Part shown: positions 44,685 through 54,429 of the stretch, piece by piece
Position numbering within the stretch: position 1 is the stretch's first letter
How the letters are laid out: each line of letters starts with the position of its first letter
Origin: Alishewanella agri BL06
Lineage (GTDB): Bacteria > Pseudomonadota > Gammaproteobacteria > Enterobacterales > Alteromonadaceae
Length of the DNA: 64,000 nucleotides
Reading direction: 5' to 3'
Assembly (NCBI RefSeq): GCF_000272005.1
Contig: NZ_AKKU01000001.1
Coordinates: 124,001 to 188,000, forward strand
The notes under the pieces: model-generated
What the model saw: the letters and a program-made list of their open reading frames with translations, nothing else
Database searches by the model: none
Told to the model about the DNA's origin: nothing
Made by a program: the position numbers and the translations under genes

Positions 44685-45289
44685 TCGGCTGCATCCTGTT
44701 GCTCAGTGGCGCGATTTCGCACTATCTTTGCCGGGTTGCCTGCATAGATTGTCGGTTCGGTAGCGGTATCCTTTGTCAGGACACTGCCTGCCGCGACAAT
44801 ACACTGATCCGCCACATCAGCCATAATTATAGCCCCATTACCTAACCAGCAATCTTCGCCAATACTGATTTTAGTAAAGATCCCACCTTGTTGCTGAATA
44901 GGTTTGCTGAGATCACTGAACTCATGCTGATTCTTTCCGCTTAAAATATGAACGCCACTACCTAGCAGGGTATTTTTACCGATGCGGCATTTGCCAATAT
45001 TCCCTTGTGGGCCGATATAAACACCCTCTGCAATGCTGGTATCGCGGTGTGAGAAGATAGTGAGAAAACCAATGCTGATATTATCAGAGGTGTTGGGGCA
45101 GGTTAGATGATAAAACGCGGCTCTTAAATAAATACCAATTTTACCTGGGATCAGGCTTAGCAGCTGCGAAAAGCTTTGAAAAGTGCTTTCTCCTTTACTG
45201 AAAAGATTTAGCAGCAAAAATAGTAAAAAGCACGGCAGTGCCAATAATATAAAAATCTTTTTTATTAAGAATTTGATGATGTTTTTCAT
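44681..45289 (-). CDS. Hexapeptide-repeat acetyltransferase
   Basis: A 202-aa left-handed beta-helix acyltransferase. An N-terminal hydrophobic helix (~9-30) anchors it to the membrane. The hexapeptide repeats run from about residue 75 to 190 (SIAEGVYIGPQGNIGKCRIG, NTLLGSGVHILSG and EDCWLGNGAIIMADVADQCI), ending with the AGNPAKIVR motif typical of sugar O-acetyltransferases. It overlaps both neighbours (one base with the RIFT-barrel gene, four with the GT2). It probably O-acetylates a sugar of the repeat unit. Confidence 0.86.
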   Translation of the reverse strand: MKNIIKFLIKKIFILLALPCFLLFLLLNLFSKGESTFQSFSQLLSLIPGKIGIYLRAAFYHLTCPNTSDNISIGFLTIFSHRDTSIAEGVYIGPQGNIGKCRIGKNTLLGSGVHILSGKNQHEFSDLSKPIQQQGGIFTKISIGEDCWLGNGAIIMADVADQCIVAAGSVLTKDTATEPTIYAGNPAKIVRNRATEQQDAAE

Positions 45290-47850
45290 CAGTTGTTCAT
45301 CCGTGTTTTTATCCAGTTCCGCTCTCGTTTAAAGCGGCAGGTTAGCAGTGCCTTAGCTAATTTATAACTTATTCGCGACAAAACTGGAATCAGCGAATGC
45401 GAAGAGCTTTCAGGTATAGATTGAGCAACCAATGCTGCTGCAGGGAAACCTTCCTGCGCATAGTGTGGTCCGAAATTTTGCAATAAAATTATCTGAACTC
45501 TGGAAAAGTGCAGCTCTTTTGACTGCGCCAAGCCAGCAGTTATTGCTGTCAGCCAGCAATTAGCTTTATCCAAAAATATCGATGCCTCAGCAGGGCTTAA
45601 TTCGGCCGCCTGAAACATCAGCATGGCTTTGCGGATGTCTTGTGCCAACCAGGTATCGTTTGCAAATTCTAATTCTGTTGCAGCGCTAAGGTACAAACGC
45701 TCATGCTGTACCATCCAACGACAATAGGCTAAAAAGCTCTCCCTTGCATAATGAAAATCAGCATCAAATTCGCCGAGTAGCTTCTTTAGTTGCAGATATC
45801 TGGCGATCGATGTCAGTAAGATGGTGTAAGACCAGGCAACTTCAACATCTAACAGGTTGCGGCTCTCAATATTATCGGTTGCAGCAATAGAGTGCTTTAT
45901 TACCGTTGCGCATTGTTTTAAGTATCTCAAGTTCAGCGATAAATCATAAGCATCAAGCAGTGCAGTAATATAGTTACCCGTGCCTCTGGTTAAGGGGAAA
46001 AGAGACTGCGCTTTGCCTTTAATTCGTGTTAAAAGGGCAGGGAGTTCCCGGCTTTTAATAGCCCACAGCTGATTGAATAATCCAGGTGCTTCGCCATGTA
46101 ATGCGTTCATCCATTCAGCTAACTGAATCACTGCGGCTTTTGATTGCGGGTTACCGGTTAGCCAAAAGTGATATTTTAAGCCTGTTGTATAGCAGTGTTC
46201 GGTAGCTGGTCCGCCCCCTGTTTGTCCGGGGATCGAGCTGGTTTGATTATGCTTAGAGTAGGTACGATGGGTTGCGGTATGGGCCGGTAAATAGTGATCA
46301 GTGTGCCAAAACAAGCCATTGTTATATTCGACCCTATCTTGTTCGGTGTGATAGATATCAATATCAATAACGTGGCGGGCCAGCTCATCCATAAGTTGAA
46401 ACCATCGGCTATCGCCAGTTAAGGCAAATTGACGGGCAAAGCCAAACACCGGGTCGTATTGATTATTGTAATGTGAAATATAAGCTGCATGCTCGGGTGG
46501 CAAATAAAGTGACTCATGATCTGCGAAAATATCCCCGAAATTTCGCCAACCATATTCGTCTATAATATCTCTTTTCGCAGAGAAGCTATGCTTACCATTT
46601 AGGGCTGGTGTCAGTAAAGCGTTTACCGGATCATCGTCTTGGAGCGGGCCGAACCATGGAAAGGCATTTGCTGTGTGATAGTGCGCTACTGCTAGTTGGC
46701 ACCTCAGTGGTTGCTGTAACCAATGCAGGGTGCCAGTTGCGTAACCTACAGCGACGGCAAAGCGCTGTGTTTTGCGTTCTCCGCCCTGTAGCTCATAATT
46801 TTGCCCGGTTATTGCGGGAAACAAACAAAGCTTTAAACGGTCTTTTTTGCAGCTGATGGCTGAAGGAAAGTTTTGCCAGAATTCTGCCTGGGCAATTTGG
46901 CATGTCCAGTTTTCGCCGTTAAGCTGTGCCACAGGGCTAGCTTGTTCGGCCTGTGCGATTTCATTATCGTTTTGAAAGACTTTATAGCCTTTGTAAAGTA
47001 GCTTTACCTCACCCTGTGCGTTTTGGTGATTTGCGCTTCGCCAGTTAGCCTTGCCACTTGAAGCCTGTAACAGCTGTAGTTCATCTGATTCGCTAACATC
47101 AAGCCATTCGCGCTCAGGTGAGGGCTTAAGTGCCGCCTTGCCTGACTGATGACTTTTTAGCAACGCAGAGAAGGCATGAAATTGAATTGAACCGGGATCA
47201 CCGAGATCCCACAGCCCGCCCGGATGCATAGCGCGTTGTGGATTATGTAAGCGGGCTTCCACCTCGATAATGCCCGCCTGATGCCAGAAACGCAAAAGTA
47301 GGCTAATGCGAAGCGTTGGCGCGGTAGCCCCCAAAAATCCGCTTACCAGCAATTCATCAAAAACTGGGCCTGAAACCCAGTGTTCAGTGTTTTGTTCGAC
47401 CAGAAAAACGGTGGTTTGACCGTCCTGATAAGCGAATTCAAAGCTAAGATCCCAACATTGCTCGTCTTGGCGTATTTTTGTACAAAGCGTTTGCGTGTTA
47501 ACACTATATTGCGTGAAATCGCTCTGCAGTAACCAACCTGCACTGGTTTTTTCTAGTCTGGACCTGACGTCAGGTATGGCTTGCGGTTCAGCGTGTACTG
47601 TTAAGGTTAGACAGCCTGAAAAATTTGCCGCCACACTTAAAATGCAACTAATTTGCAGCCAACGAATGCTGCCGTCTGGCCAATAGGTTAATACCTGATA
47701 TTGGGCAAAAATAGGTTTTGCTGCCAAAGATAACGTTAAGTGATGAGGATGACTTAGTTCTCCTTGCGCAAAAGGAATGCTAAATTTAACAGGTTCAGCC
47801 GTCCTGGCTAGGCCTGATTGTTCACATATTTGTATGTTTATTATCCGCAT
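45289..47850 (-). CDS. Large RIFT-barrel, lyase-like protein of unknown role
   Basis: An 853-aa protein. The N-terminal ~150 residues (PVKFSIPFAQGEL, QVLTYWPDGSIRWLQIS) look like the RIFT-barrel domain of exo-rhamnogalacturonan lyase/YetA-like proteins. The central part continues in beta-rich style. The C-terminal half (~440-840) is helical with an alpha/alpha-barrel look (EYGWRNFGDIFADHESL, HYNNQYDPVFGFARQFALTG, GGGPATEHCYTTGLKYHFWL). Conserved Tyr, His, Asp and Trp are plentiful, but catalytic residues are not assignable. There is no signal peptide or TM helix, so it should be cytoplasmic, which is odd for a polysaccharide lyase. It sits between the second flippase and the acetyltransferase in the xrtA operon. 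Confidence 0.7.
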   Translation of the reverse strand: MRIINIQICEQSGLARTAEPVKFSIPFAQGELSHPHHLTLSLAAKPIFAQYQVLTYWPDGSIRWLQISCILSVAANFSGCLTLTVHAEPQAIPDVRSRLEKTSAGWLLQSDFTQYSVNTQTLCTKIRQDEQCWDLSFEFAYQDGQTTVFLVEQNTEHWVSGPVFDELLVSGFLGATAPTLRISLLLRFWHQAGIIEVEARLHNPQRAMHPGGLWDLGDPGSIQFHAFSALLKSHQSGKAALKPSPEREWLDVSESDELQLLQASSGKANWRSANHQNAQGEVKLLYKGYKVFQNDNEIAQAEQASPVAQLNGENWTCQIAQAEFWQNFPSAISCKKDRLKLCLFPAITGQNYELQGGERKTQRFAVAVGYATGTLHWLQQPLRCQLAVAHYHTANAFPWFGPLQDDDPVNALLTPALNGKHSFSAKRDIIDEYGWRNFGDIFADHESLYLPPEHAAYISHYNNQYDPVFGFARQFALTGDSRWFQLMDELARHVIDIDIYHTEQDRVEYNNGLFWHTDHYLPAHTATHRTYSKHNQTSSIPGQTGGGPATEHCYTTGLKYHFWLTGNPQSKAAVIQLAEWMNALHGEAPGLFNQLWAIKSRELPALLTRIKGKAQSLFPLTRGTGNYITALLDAYDLSLNLRYLKQCATVIKHSIAATDNIESRNLLDVEVAWSYTILLTSIARYLQLKKLLGEFDADFHYARESFLAYCRWMVQHERLYLSAATELEFANDTWLAQDIRKAMLMFQAAELSPAEASIFLDKANCWLTAITAGLAQSKELHFSRVQIILLQNFGPHYAQEGFPAAALVAQSIPESSSHSLIPVLSRISYKLAKALLTCRFKRERNWIKTRMNN

Positions 47851-47868
47851 TAGTAGCAGCTTCTCGAA

Positions 47869-49350
47869 TTAAACTTTAGTAAAAATAAAATGTAGTCTTG
47901 CCGGCATTAATCGCTGTAGATGTGTTTGGAATATATGTATCTCCATCGAGATCAGCGAGGTGATTCGGCAGATAAACACGAATCCGATGACAAAAGCGCA
48001 ACAAAAAATAAGTCCATTCAAAATAATCTCGACTAAAACAGGTAAATTTATTAACGGTGCTATAAGTTCAACCATCAGCACACTTAGCAATAGACCAAAG
48101 CAAGCTGGAAGCAGCATTAGCAGCAGCTTAATCCAATTAAATGTGGTTTTGCGTTCCAGGATTGCCATCAGAGAGACTGTTGTCAAAATTGCCAACCAAG
48201 CTCTTAGCCAGGTTAGTTCGAGTAAGATAGCTGACTGAAAATACAACAAGGATGTCACAATTATTGCAGTAGAAACTAAATCAAACCAAAACAGGAGTCG
48301 TGCCTGCCCAACAGCGAGGCAGGCGTTACAGCACAACGAAAACAAACAAAATGTAAAAAAATACAGCGAAAATGGCTGCAGCAGTGGGGCATAACTTAAC
48401 CATTGTTCACCCAGTAATACAGACACGATAGATACCGGATATAACCACATAAAGCACGATATGGGTAAAAGTAAACTACTCAGCAATGCGAGACTGAAGC
48501 GCGTACGATACGCAAGAGTTTGTTGCTGATGACGATCATGAGCTATCGCAGCCTGGAGAGGTTCTGAAGCTGGAATCACCAGGTTTAATGCCGGCATGAT
48601 TGCAAGTTCACGTAGTAAATGAAAACCGCCCAACTCCCGGGTGCCAAACCAGCGCGATACCAAAATGCTATCGATCTGTGAGCGGGTAAAGCCTACGATG
48701 CCCCTTAAAATAAGCCACTTAGAGAATCGCCACTGCTCGTTGATATTCCGAAAATCTAGTTGCGGTCGATAGCTGCTTATCCGGTAAGAGCCGAGGGTAA
48801 AAACAAGAGTGGCAATAAGATTACCTATCACTATTGCCCAGAAGGTCTGCCAAATAAGTGCTATGGAAATAACAAAGCAGAAACTAGCGACCTTTTGCCA
48901 CAAGTGAAGCTTGAAGACAGGTTTATAGTTAAGCTGTTTAGCCTGAAGCATTAATATCGGGTTACGAACAGCTTTTATTGGTAAAACCAGGCTACTTACC
49001 CAAAGTGCAAGACATAACTGCGGTGCGTTGAAGTATGCAGAGATAAAAGGCGCACTTGCTATAATCAACAGCATCATCAACGATTTTATGCCGAGGTCGA
49101 GTGACCAAGCTGTATTAAGATCCTGATCACTAACATTATCTTTTTGAATAATATAATGTTGGTTACCCGTGTCAGCGAGAATATCAAATAACTGCAGTGA
49201 AATCGCAACCAGGGCTATGATGCCAAATTGCTCTGGGGCTAATAATCTGGCGAGAATTAAGGTACTGATAATTCCTAAGCCACGCTGCACCACTTGTATC
49301 AGCAATAAAAAGCTACTGCTTTGAATCACTTTTTGGGAGACGGATTTCAT
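47869..49350 (-). CDS. Oligosaccharide flippase (Wzx/PST family), copy 2
   Basis: A 493-aa polytopic membrane protein of the MOP superfamily with about fourteen TM segments. The N-terminus KVIQSSSFLLLIQVVQRGLG and TLILARLLAPEQFGIIALVA is the standard flippase signature. It overlaps xrtA by four bases. The presence of a second flippase, on the opposite strand from the first, suggests either two polysaccharides or a dedicated transporter for a modified unit. Confidence 0.88.
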   Translation of the reverse strand: MKSVSQKVIQSSSFLLLIQVVQRGLGIISTLILARLLAPEQFGIIALVAISLQLFDILADTGNQHYIIQKDNVSDQDLNTAWSLDLGIKSLMMLLIIASAPFISAYFNAPQLCLALWVSSLVLPIKAVRNPILMLQAKQLNYKPVFKLHLWQKVASFCFVISIALIWQTFWAIVIGNLIATLVFTLGSYRISSYRPQLDFRNINEQWRFSKWLILRGIVGFTRSQIDSILVSRWFGTRELGGFHLLRELAIMPALNLVIPASEPLQAAIAHDRHQQQTLAYRTRFSLALLSSLLLPISCFMWLYPVSIVSVLLGEQWLSYAPLLQPFSLYFFTFCLFSLCCNACLAVGQARLLFWFDLVSTAIIVTSLLYFQSAILLELTWLRAWLAILTTVSLMAILERKTTFNWIKLLLMLLPACFGLLLSVLMVELIAPLINLPVLVEIILNGLIFCCAFVIGFVFICRITSLISMEIHIFQTHLQRLMPARLHFIFTKV

Positions 49351-50804
49351 TGCAGGTTATTTTCTGCTGCTGTTACAAGTAAATCTTCACTCACGGCCAG
49401 TAAAAGCTGCCTCGCTTGTTCATCATTTACTCCTGTGGTTGAGAAAGCCGTAACGGAAGAGTTAGTTGTTTTAAAGCGAAGTAATTCATAAAGTTGTGCC
49501 AGCTTTGCTAAGTGTGGGCGGCTGGTTTTAATGTCTCCGACATGAAAAGTATAAAGTACGGCCCGGGAGCGTCCCTGTGTATTTCTCAGGTAAAGAATCT
49601 CCGCCTGTTTCAAAGTGCCATCTCCGAGCTGTTCTCTGCCAGTTATTGTCCAGCGGTCACGATCATAGAGGCGATTATGCCAGCTAATCATTTCACCTTT
49701 GTCTTGTCTCAAAGCATAGCTGGCATGTAAAAACTCTACGTTGTTCTCAATGTGGAGCAAATCTCTTGTCAAACCATCATAAAAGGTTATACCCCAATCG
49801 GAATTTTCGTTAAGTGGGTATTGCTGAAACTTTCCTGATGCTACGCCTGGGGTTTTAACTTCGGTAAAAGGGAGGTTAGTTCGAACTAACAGCGCCATGA
49901 CAAGTGAAGCCATCAAAATACCTGCTGTGGAAAGGTTGGTAACTTTACTTATTTTCTTGTCATGCTCCTGCGGAATAGCCGGTAAATCTATCGAAGGTGT
50001 TGGGTCTGCAAAACGATTGCCCAGCCAAAACATCAGATAAATCACCAGAAAAAATACCAGCCAGCCGTAGTAGTAATGGTCAGCGCCAAAGCCAAGTTTA
50101 AAATCAGAAACCTTGGCGACAAAAATTAACAGAAATGCTCTGAGACTGTTCGCGATGATTGAGACAACAACCGTTAAGACAACAAAGCTAACTTGTTTGT
50201 AGAATTTACTGTAGGAGATATAGGCGTATAAACAGGCTAACGAAAGTGATGCTATCAAAAAATTTAAACCTGAGCATGCAACGGCAACTTCAAACAGGCC
50301 AAAGGCAGTATGCAGATATAAGCCTTCCCGATATACCGGAATTGAAGATATATTGAGCAAAATGACCGTCAGGTAAGCGGTAACATCTTGTAGCGCTGGG
50401 TTGATTGCCTCACCAAAAGGGACCAGAAAATAGAGAAAAATTAACGGAAAGCGCAGGGTGCTTACAACAGCGGTTCCGTAACAAGCCCAAACAGTGAAAA
50501 TGACAAATGAAATAATACTGAAATGACTGACAAAATTGACTTCAATCAGATACGCACTTAACCAAAGACCCACAAATAGCGTTGCTGCTAATGCCGCAGG
50601 CAGAGAATAGGATGCAGAGACATTAACCAGCTGAATTCGTCGACGCCATAACAACCAACCAAAAATGGGTAGTATCAAATAACAGTGCATAAAAGTTTCT
50701 GAGCGGCGCCACAGAAGTTCCATCTCACGTAAACTTGGCCAGACCAAGATCACAAATGCCATTAAAATCAAAAGAAAAATAATATTTCGGTTGGTCAGAT
50801 TCAT
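49347..50804 (-). CDS. xrtA: Exosortase A fused to an EpsI domain
   Basis: A 485-aa polytopic transpeptidase-like protein that recognises PEP-CTERM tails at the inner membrane. About eight TM helices fill the first ~280 residues. The proposed catalytic Cys, Arg and His are seen in ACSGLNFL (C177), NSLRAFLL (R222) and GADHYYYGW (H243). After a cytoplasm-like linker and another TM (~310-330), the C-terminal third (TPGVASGKFQQYPL onward) matches the EpsI domain found fused to XrtA. The start at 50804 has GGGAGTTATA upstream and overlaps the previous stop by one base (TAATG). A longer frame from 50858 has no ribosome site. Confidence 0.94.
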   Translation of the reverse strand: MNLTNRNIIFLLILMAFVILVWPSLREMELLWRRSETFMHCYLILPIFGWLLWRRRIQLVNVSASYSLPAALAATLFVGLWLSAYLIEVNFVSHFSIISFVIFTVWACYGTAVVSTLRFPLIFLYFLVPFGEAINPALQDVTAYLTVILLNISSIPVYREGLYLHTAFGLFEVAVACSGLNFLIASLSLACLYAYISYSKFYKQVSFVVLTVVVSIIANSLRAFLLIFVAKVSDFKLGFGADHYYYGWLVFFLVIYLMFWLGNRFADPTPSIDLPAIPQEHDKKISKVTNLSTAGILMASLVMALLVRTNLPFTEVKTPGVASGKFQQYPLNENSDWGITFYDGLTRDLLHIENNVEFLHASYALRQDKGEMISWHNRLYDRDRWTITGREQLGDGTLKQAEILYLRNTQGRSRAVLYTFHVGDIKTSRPHLAKLAQLYELLRFKTTNSSVTAFSTTGVNDEQARQLLLAVSEDLLVTAAENNLQ

Positions 50805-52033
50805 TATAACTCCCTGTTTAATAGCGCCATCCTGACAGGTTGGATTGTTTTTGACCAATTAGCATGGTTTTCGACCCATCTTCTTAAGTTTATTGCCGGG
50901 ATTGGGTGCAGTAGCAATTTGACACAGGCAGCTATGGTTTCTTCAGGGGAATCGGCAATAACCAGGGCTGGATCTTTAGGTAAGTTTAAACCCTGACTGG
51001 CAACTTTAGAAATGACTAATGGCTTTGCCATCGCCATGGCTTCCAAAACTTTATTTTTTATGCCGCCTCCCATTTGCATCGGCGCTATAGCTAAAGCCGA
51101 TTGGCTAAAAAAAGGGCGGGTATCAGGCACAGTACCAGTGACCCGAATATTCTTACTGTGTAACTTGAGAATTGCTTTAACCGGGTGGCTACCAACAATC
51201 CACAACCTCGCATCCGGGATCTGCGCACAGATATCTGGCCAGCAATGCTCCACAAACCACAATACTGCATTTATGTTGGGCGGATAACTCATGACGCCAG
51301 TAAAAATAATGTCATAGGGGTTTGCTTTAACACCCGCAGTAGGGTTGTAGTAATTAAGATCCACACCATTTGAATAAAAATCGAGATGCGCTTTATCGCT
51401 TTCATTAGCAGCAAATCGCTGACATTCTTCAGCGCTAACGAAATACGATTTCTGCATCATCTTAAAGATGTGCTGCTCGGTTCCTGAAAGTAATATGGCT
51501 TCCCGTTGAAATAGCCATTTCTTCACGCCACAACTATTTTTAGCATATTCAAACCATTTTTCTGAATCGACATCAACAAAGTCGATGACCTTATAATGTT
51601 TTTCCCAAGGCTCTGACAAAACGTATTGCGCCATAGAAGAACAATAAACTAACACCAGTAGATCTGGATGCTTCTGCCGTAAGGCGTTAACCCATTGTTT
51701 TAACTCACCAGAGTAAAACCAGGCGTTAGTTATTGTAGTGTTAGTGAGTATTGCGGGTATCAGTTGGAAAAAACGTTTTAATCTGGGCAGGTGAACTAAT
51801 TTAACTGAATAACACCATTTTTTGAGTGCTACATCATAAGCTTGTTCTTGCTTGGTTTCGGTTAGTGCGGCGAGATGAATATTGAAATCGACAGACAATT
51901 CCCGAAGAAGGTTAAACGAGCGGATCTTGTCACCTTTGTCCGCAGGGAAGGGTACTCGGTGACACAACAGCAACAGCTCGGGCTTTGCAGAGGCGACCAG
52001 ATTAGATCGTTGTCCAGATTCGGTTCGCTCCAT
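50804..52033 (-). CDS. XrtA/PEP-CTERM system glycosyltransferase (TIGR03087 type)
   Basis: A 409-aa GT-B glycosyltransferase. LLLCHRVPFPADKGDKIRSF at ~20-40 is the signature of the sugar transferase Stp1 family tied to exosortase A. Further pieces are VIDFVDVDSEKWFEYA, IIFTGVMSYPPNINAVLWF and APMQMGGGIKNKVLEAMAMA, the donor-binding site. It is directly upstream of and overlaps xrtA. It most likely adds a sugar early in the repeat unit. Confidence 0.9.
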   Translation of the reverse strand: MERTESGQRSNLVASAKPELLLLCHRVPFPADKGDKIRSFNLLRELSVDFNIHLAALTETKQEQAYDVALKKWCYSVKLVHLPRLKRFFQLIPAILTNTTITNAWFYSGELKQWVNALRQKHPDLLVLVYCSSMAQYVLSEPWEKHYKVIDFVDVDSEKWFEYAKNSCGVKKWLFQREAILLSGTEQHIFKMMQKSYFVSAEECQRFAANESDKAHLDFYSNGVDLNYYNPTAGVKANPYDIIFTGVMSYPPNINAVLWFVEHCWPDICAQIPDARLWIVGSHPVKAILKLHSKNIRVTGTVPDTRPFFSQSALAIAPMQMGGGIKNKVLEAMAMAKPLVISKVASQGLNLPKDPALVIADSPEETIAACVKLLLHPIPAINLRRWVENHANWSKTIQPVRMALLNREL

Positions 52034-52053
52034 AATGGATCTTAGTCCGTCGC

Positions 52054-52914
52054 TTAAATGTGCTTAGCAAGACTTTTTGCGTACACCTGGTGAAGTGATT
52101 GCCAGCAGTAGTCCTGCAATAAATAACCGAGTTTAGTTTCCATTCGCTTCAAGTTTACATAATGCCTGAACTTAGACTTTAAACTGGCATCTTTTACTCG
52201 TGGTTGCTCGGGATCAATTTCCCAAGGATGAAAATAAAACATATAGGGAGATGGGGTTGAATCCAGGTATCGATTGATAAAACGTTTGCTAAGCCAATAT
52301 GGTAACAATCTAAAGTAGCCACCTCCAGCTATTGGTAGTTGTTTACCTGCTAAATTTAGAATTGGCATGGGACATTCCCAAATGCCTTCCGGACGCATAT
52401 AGGGCTGCTGTGGCCAGTCTGGTGTGCCATATAAATCGTGTTTTACCGGATAAGTACTGGAACTATATAAATAGCCGGCTTTTTTTAACTCAGCAAAGGC
52501 CCACTCATTGGTTTTATCAATAGAAAAGCTAGGTGCACGATAGCCGAAGACCTCGGCGCCAGATAAATCTTCCAGAAGTGCCTTTGTTGCACGTACGTCC
52601 TGAGCGAATTCCTGCTGGCTTTGTTGGGTTGCCTTAGTGTGGTTGTAACCATGGCTTGCTACTTCATGGCCCCGTTGATTAATTTCTTTGACCAGACCAG
52701 GAAAACGCTCAGCGACCCATCCCAACAAAAAAAACGTTGCTTTGGCGTCATGTTCGTCAAACAGATCGAGTAAACGGTGGGTATTTTTTTCTACCCTTAC
52801 CGGCATAGAGTTCCAATTTTTAGGACTAATATTCTTTTCAAAAGCCGCAACGTGGAAATAATCTTCGACGTCAACGGTAAGTGCGCTAACTGGTTTTACA
52901 ACATTATCTGCCAC
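52054..52914 (-). CDS. XrtA system polysaccharide deacetylase
   Basis: A 286-aa NodB-fold deacetylase with DUF3473-like C-terminus (TIGR03006 type). The catalytic DVEDYFH (~15-21), metal-ligand motif SHGYNHTKA (~88-96) and GYRAPSFSI (~125) are present. The stretch FYFHPWEIDPEQPR (~229-242) carries the conserved HPWE. No signal peptide is visible. It is a standard member of XrtA loci, where N-deacetylation of an aminosugar is proposed. The gap to the neighbouring priming transferase is 2 bp. Confidence 0.9.
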   Translation of the reverse strand: MADNVVKPVSALTVDVEDYFHVAAFEKNISPKNWNSMPVRVEKNTHRLLDLFDEHDAKATFFLLGWVAERFPGLVKEINQRGHEVASHGYNHTKATQQSQQEFAQDVRATKALLEDLSGAEVFGYRAPSFSIDKTNEWAFAELKKAGYLYSSSTYPVKHDLYGTPDWPQQPYMRPEGIWECPMPILNLAGKQLPIAGGGYFRLLPYWLSKRFINRYLDSTPSPYMFYFHPWEIDPEQPRVKDASLKSKFRHYVNLKRMETKLGYLLQDYCWQSLHQVYAKSLAKHI

Positions 52915-52916
52915 TA

Positions 52917-54329
52917 TTAGCGCCCTTTACCAAAGATAACGATTTCGACAGTTCGGATCAGAATGGTCAGATCAAGCAGTAAACTTCGATGTTTAATATA
53001 GTACAAATCAAACTTTAATTTTTCCATAGCGTCTTCTGCTGAGGCGCCATATGGGTACTTTAACTGCGCCCAGCCTGTTAAGCCTGGTCTGACATTATGG
53101 CGCTGCGCATAGTAGGGGATATCTTTTGTTAATTGGCTAACAAACTCTGGCCGCTCAGGCCGTGGACCAACAAAGCCCATCTCACCTTTAAGTACATTGA
53201 ACAGCTGTGGTAGCTCGTCAATTCGATATTTGCGAATAAAATGGCCAACTTTGGTGACACGGCTGTCGTTTGTGGTAGCCCATTGCGCACCATTTTTCTC
53301 CGCGTCCTGACGCATACTTCGGAATTTGATAATTTGAAAAGGTTTACCATCAAAACCAACCCGGATCTGGCGATAGAGGATAGGCGCACCAGTTTTCCGA
53401 CCGTCTTCCAGATAGATGCACAGCGCCGTAATTAACATAATCGGCCAGGCGAGTAGCAAAGTAATTAAAGCCAGAATAACATTTAACCGATAATCAAGGC
53501 TGGTGCGGAAACGTTGACTAATCGACAAGCCGTTGGAATAAATAACCCAGCTGGGGTAAATAAGATTAACCGCAATTTGACCGGTTTCGCTCTCAATAAA
53601 GTCTAGAATGTCTGTTACATCGATGCCGCGGGTTTTGCATTTAAACAGAAGGTCAACCGGCAACATATTGCGTCGCTCATCGCAGGCAATAACGAGCTGG
53701 TCAATGTTATTCTCTTCAGCAAAGGTAAACAGGTCGTTTTGGAAGTCCAGAGTGATAAGTTTTTCGTCAGGAATATAACCTGGTTTGTCGCCGGGAATAT
53801 GCACAAAACCGACAAGCTCAAAATAGCGGCGGTCTACTGTGCGGCGCATTCTTTTTTCGATAATGGCAGCTCGCTCCCCTGAGCCTAATATTAACACCCT
53901 GCGGCGGCTAAGCTGTGAAATGTCGTGGTACTGAAAAAGCGCCCGGAATGCAGCGACCAGCACTACAGCTAACAGACTACTGAGCAACAATGTTAACCAG
54001 CCAGGTGACATTTGTGGCGACAGGTTGAAGACCAGCAATTCCAGCAATGCAAAGTTAAACAGCTGTGTTAAAACTAATCGTTTTATAATTCCGGTATTGG
54101 TTTCACGAAGTTTTTGGTCGTACAAACCTAAGGAGAGCGATGACAGCATACTGCCGCAGGTAAATACAAATACATACCCGAGTTGCCATTCGGCATTGAG
54201 GGTCAGAGCCAGACCTAATTGAGTACCAGCAAGATAGCCCAGGTGGCAAGCCAGTAAGATTAAGCTCAACTCGCCAAAAAGCAGGATCGTGTCCGATACT
54301 TTGAAGCGATTGTTCCTTTTATTGAGCAT
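52917..54329 (-). CDS. Priming sugar transferase of the XrtA system (TIGR03013 type)
   Basis: A 470-aa polyprenyl-phosphate hexose/galactose-1-phosphate transferase of the WcaJ/EpsB group. Four N-terminal TM helices (~11-120) are followed by a CoA-binding-like Rossmann domain with RRVLILGSGERAAII. A further TM (~285) leads to the bacterial sugar transferase core with KFRSMRQDAEKNGAQWA, RKYRIDELPQLFNVLKGEMG and VGPRPERPEFV. The start at 54329 has AAGGAAGT upstream; the longer frame from 54359 lacks one. It heads the 12-kb operon that includes xrtA and would start synthesis of the lipid-linked repeat. Confidence 0.92.
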   Translation of the reverse strand: MLNKRNNRFKVSDTILLFGELSLILLACHLGYLAGTQLGLALTLNAEWQLGYVFVFTCGSMLSSLSLGLYDQKLRETNTGIIKRLVLTQLFNFALLELLVFNLSPQMSPGWLTLLLSSLLAVVLVAAFRALFQYHDISQLSRRRVLILGSGERAAIIEKRMRRTVDRRYFELVGFVHIPGDKPGYIPDEKLITLDFQNDLFTFAEENNIDQLVIACDERRNMLPVDLLFKCKTRGIDVTDILDFIESETGQIAVNLIYPSWVIYSNGLSISQRFRTSLDYRLNVILALITLLLAWPIMLITALCIYLEDGRKTGAPILYRQIRVGFDGKPFQIIKFRSMRQDAEKNGAQWATTNDSRVTKVGHFIRKYRIDELPQLFNVLKGEMGFVGPRPERPEFVSQLTKDIPYYAQRHNVRPGLTGWAQLKYPYGASAEDAMEKLKFDLYYIKHRSLLLDLTILIRTVEIVIFGKGR

Positions 54330-54429
54330 ATAACTTCCTTGACGCAAAACTGCAGACAACTATTACAGAGGGCTTACAGCAAGAGACCAGCAGTAGTCTC
54401 AAACGCACGAACCTTAATCTAGCTGAATT

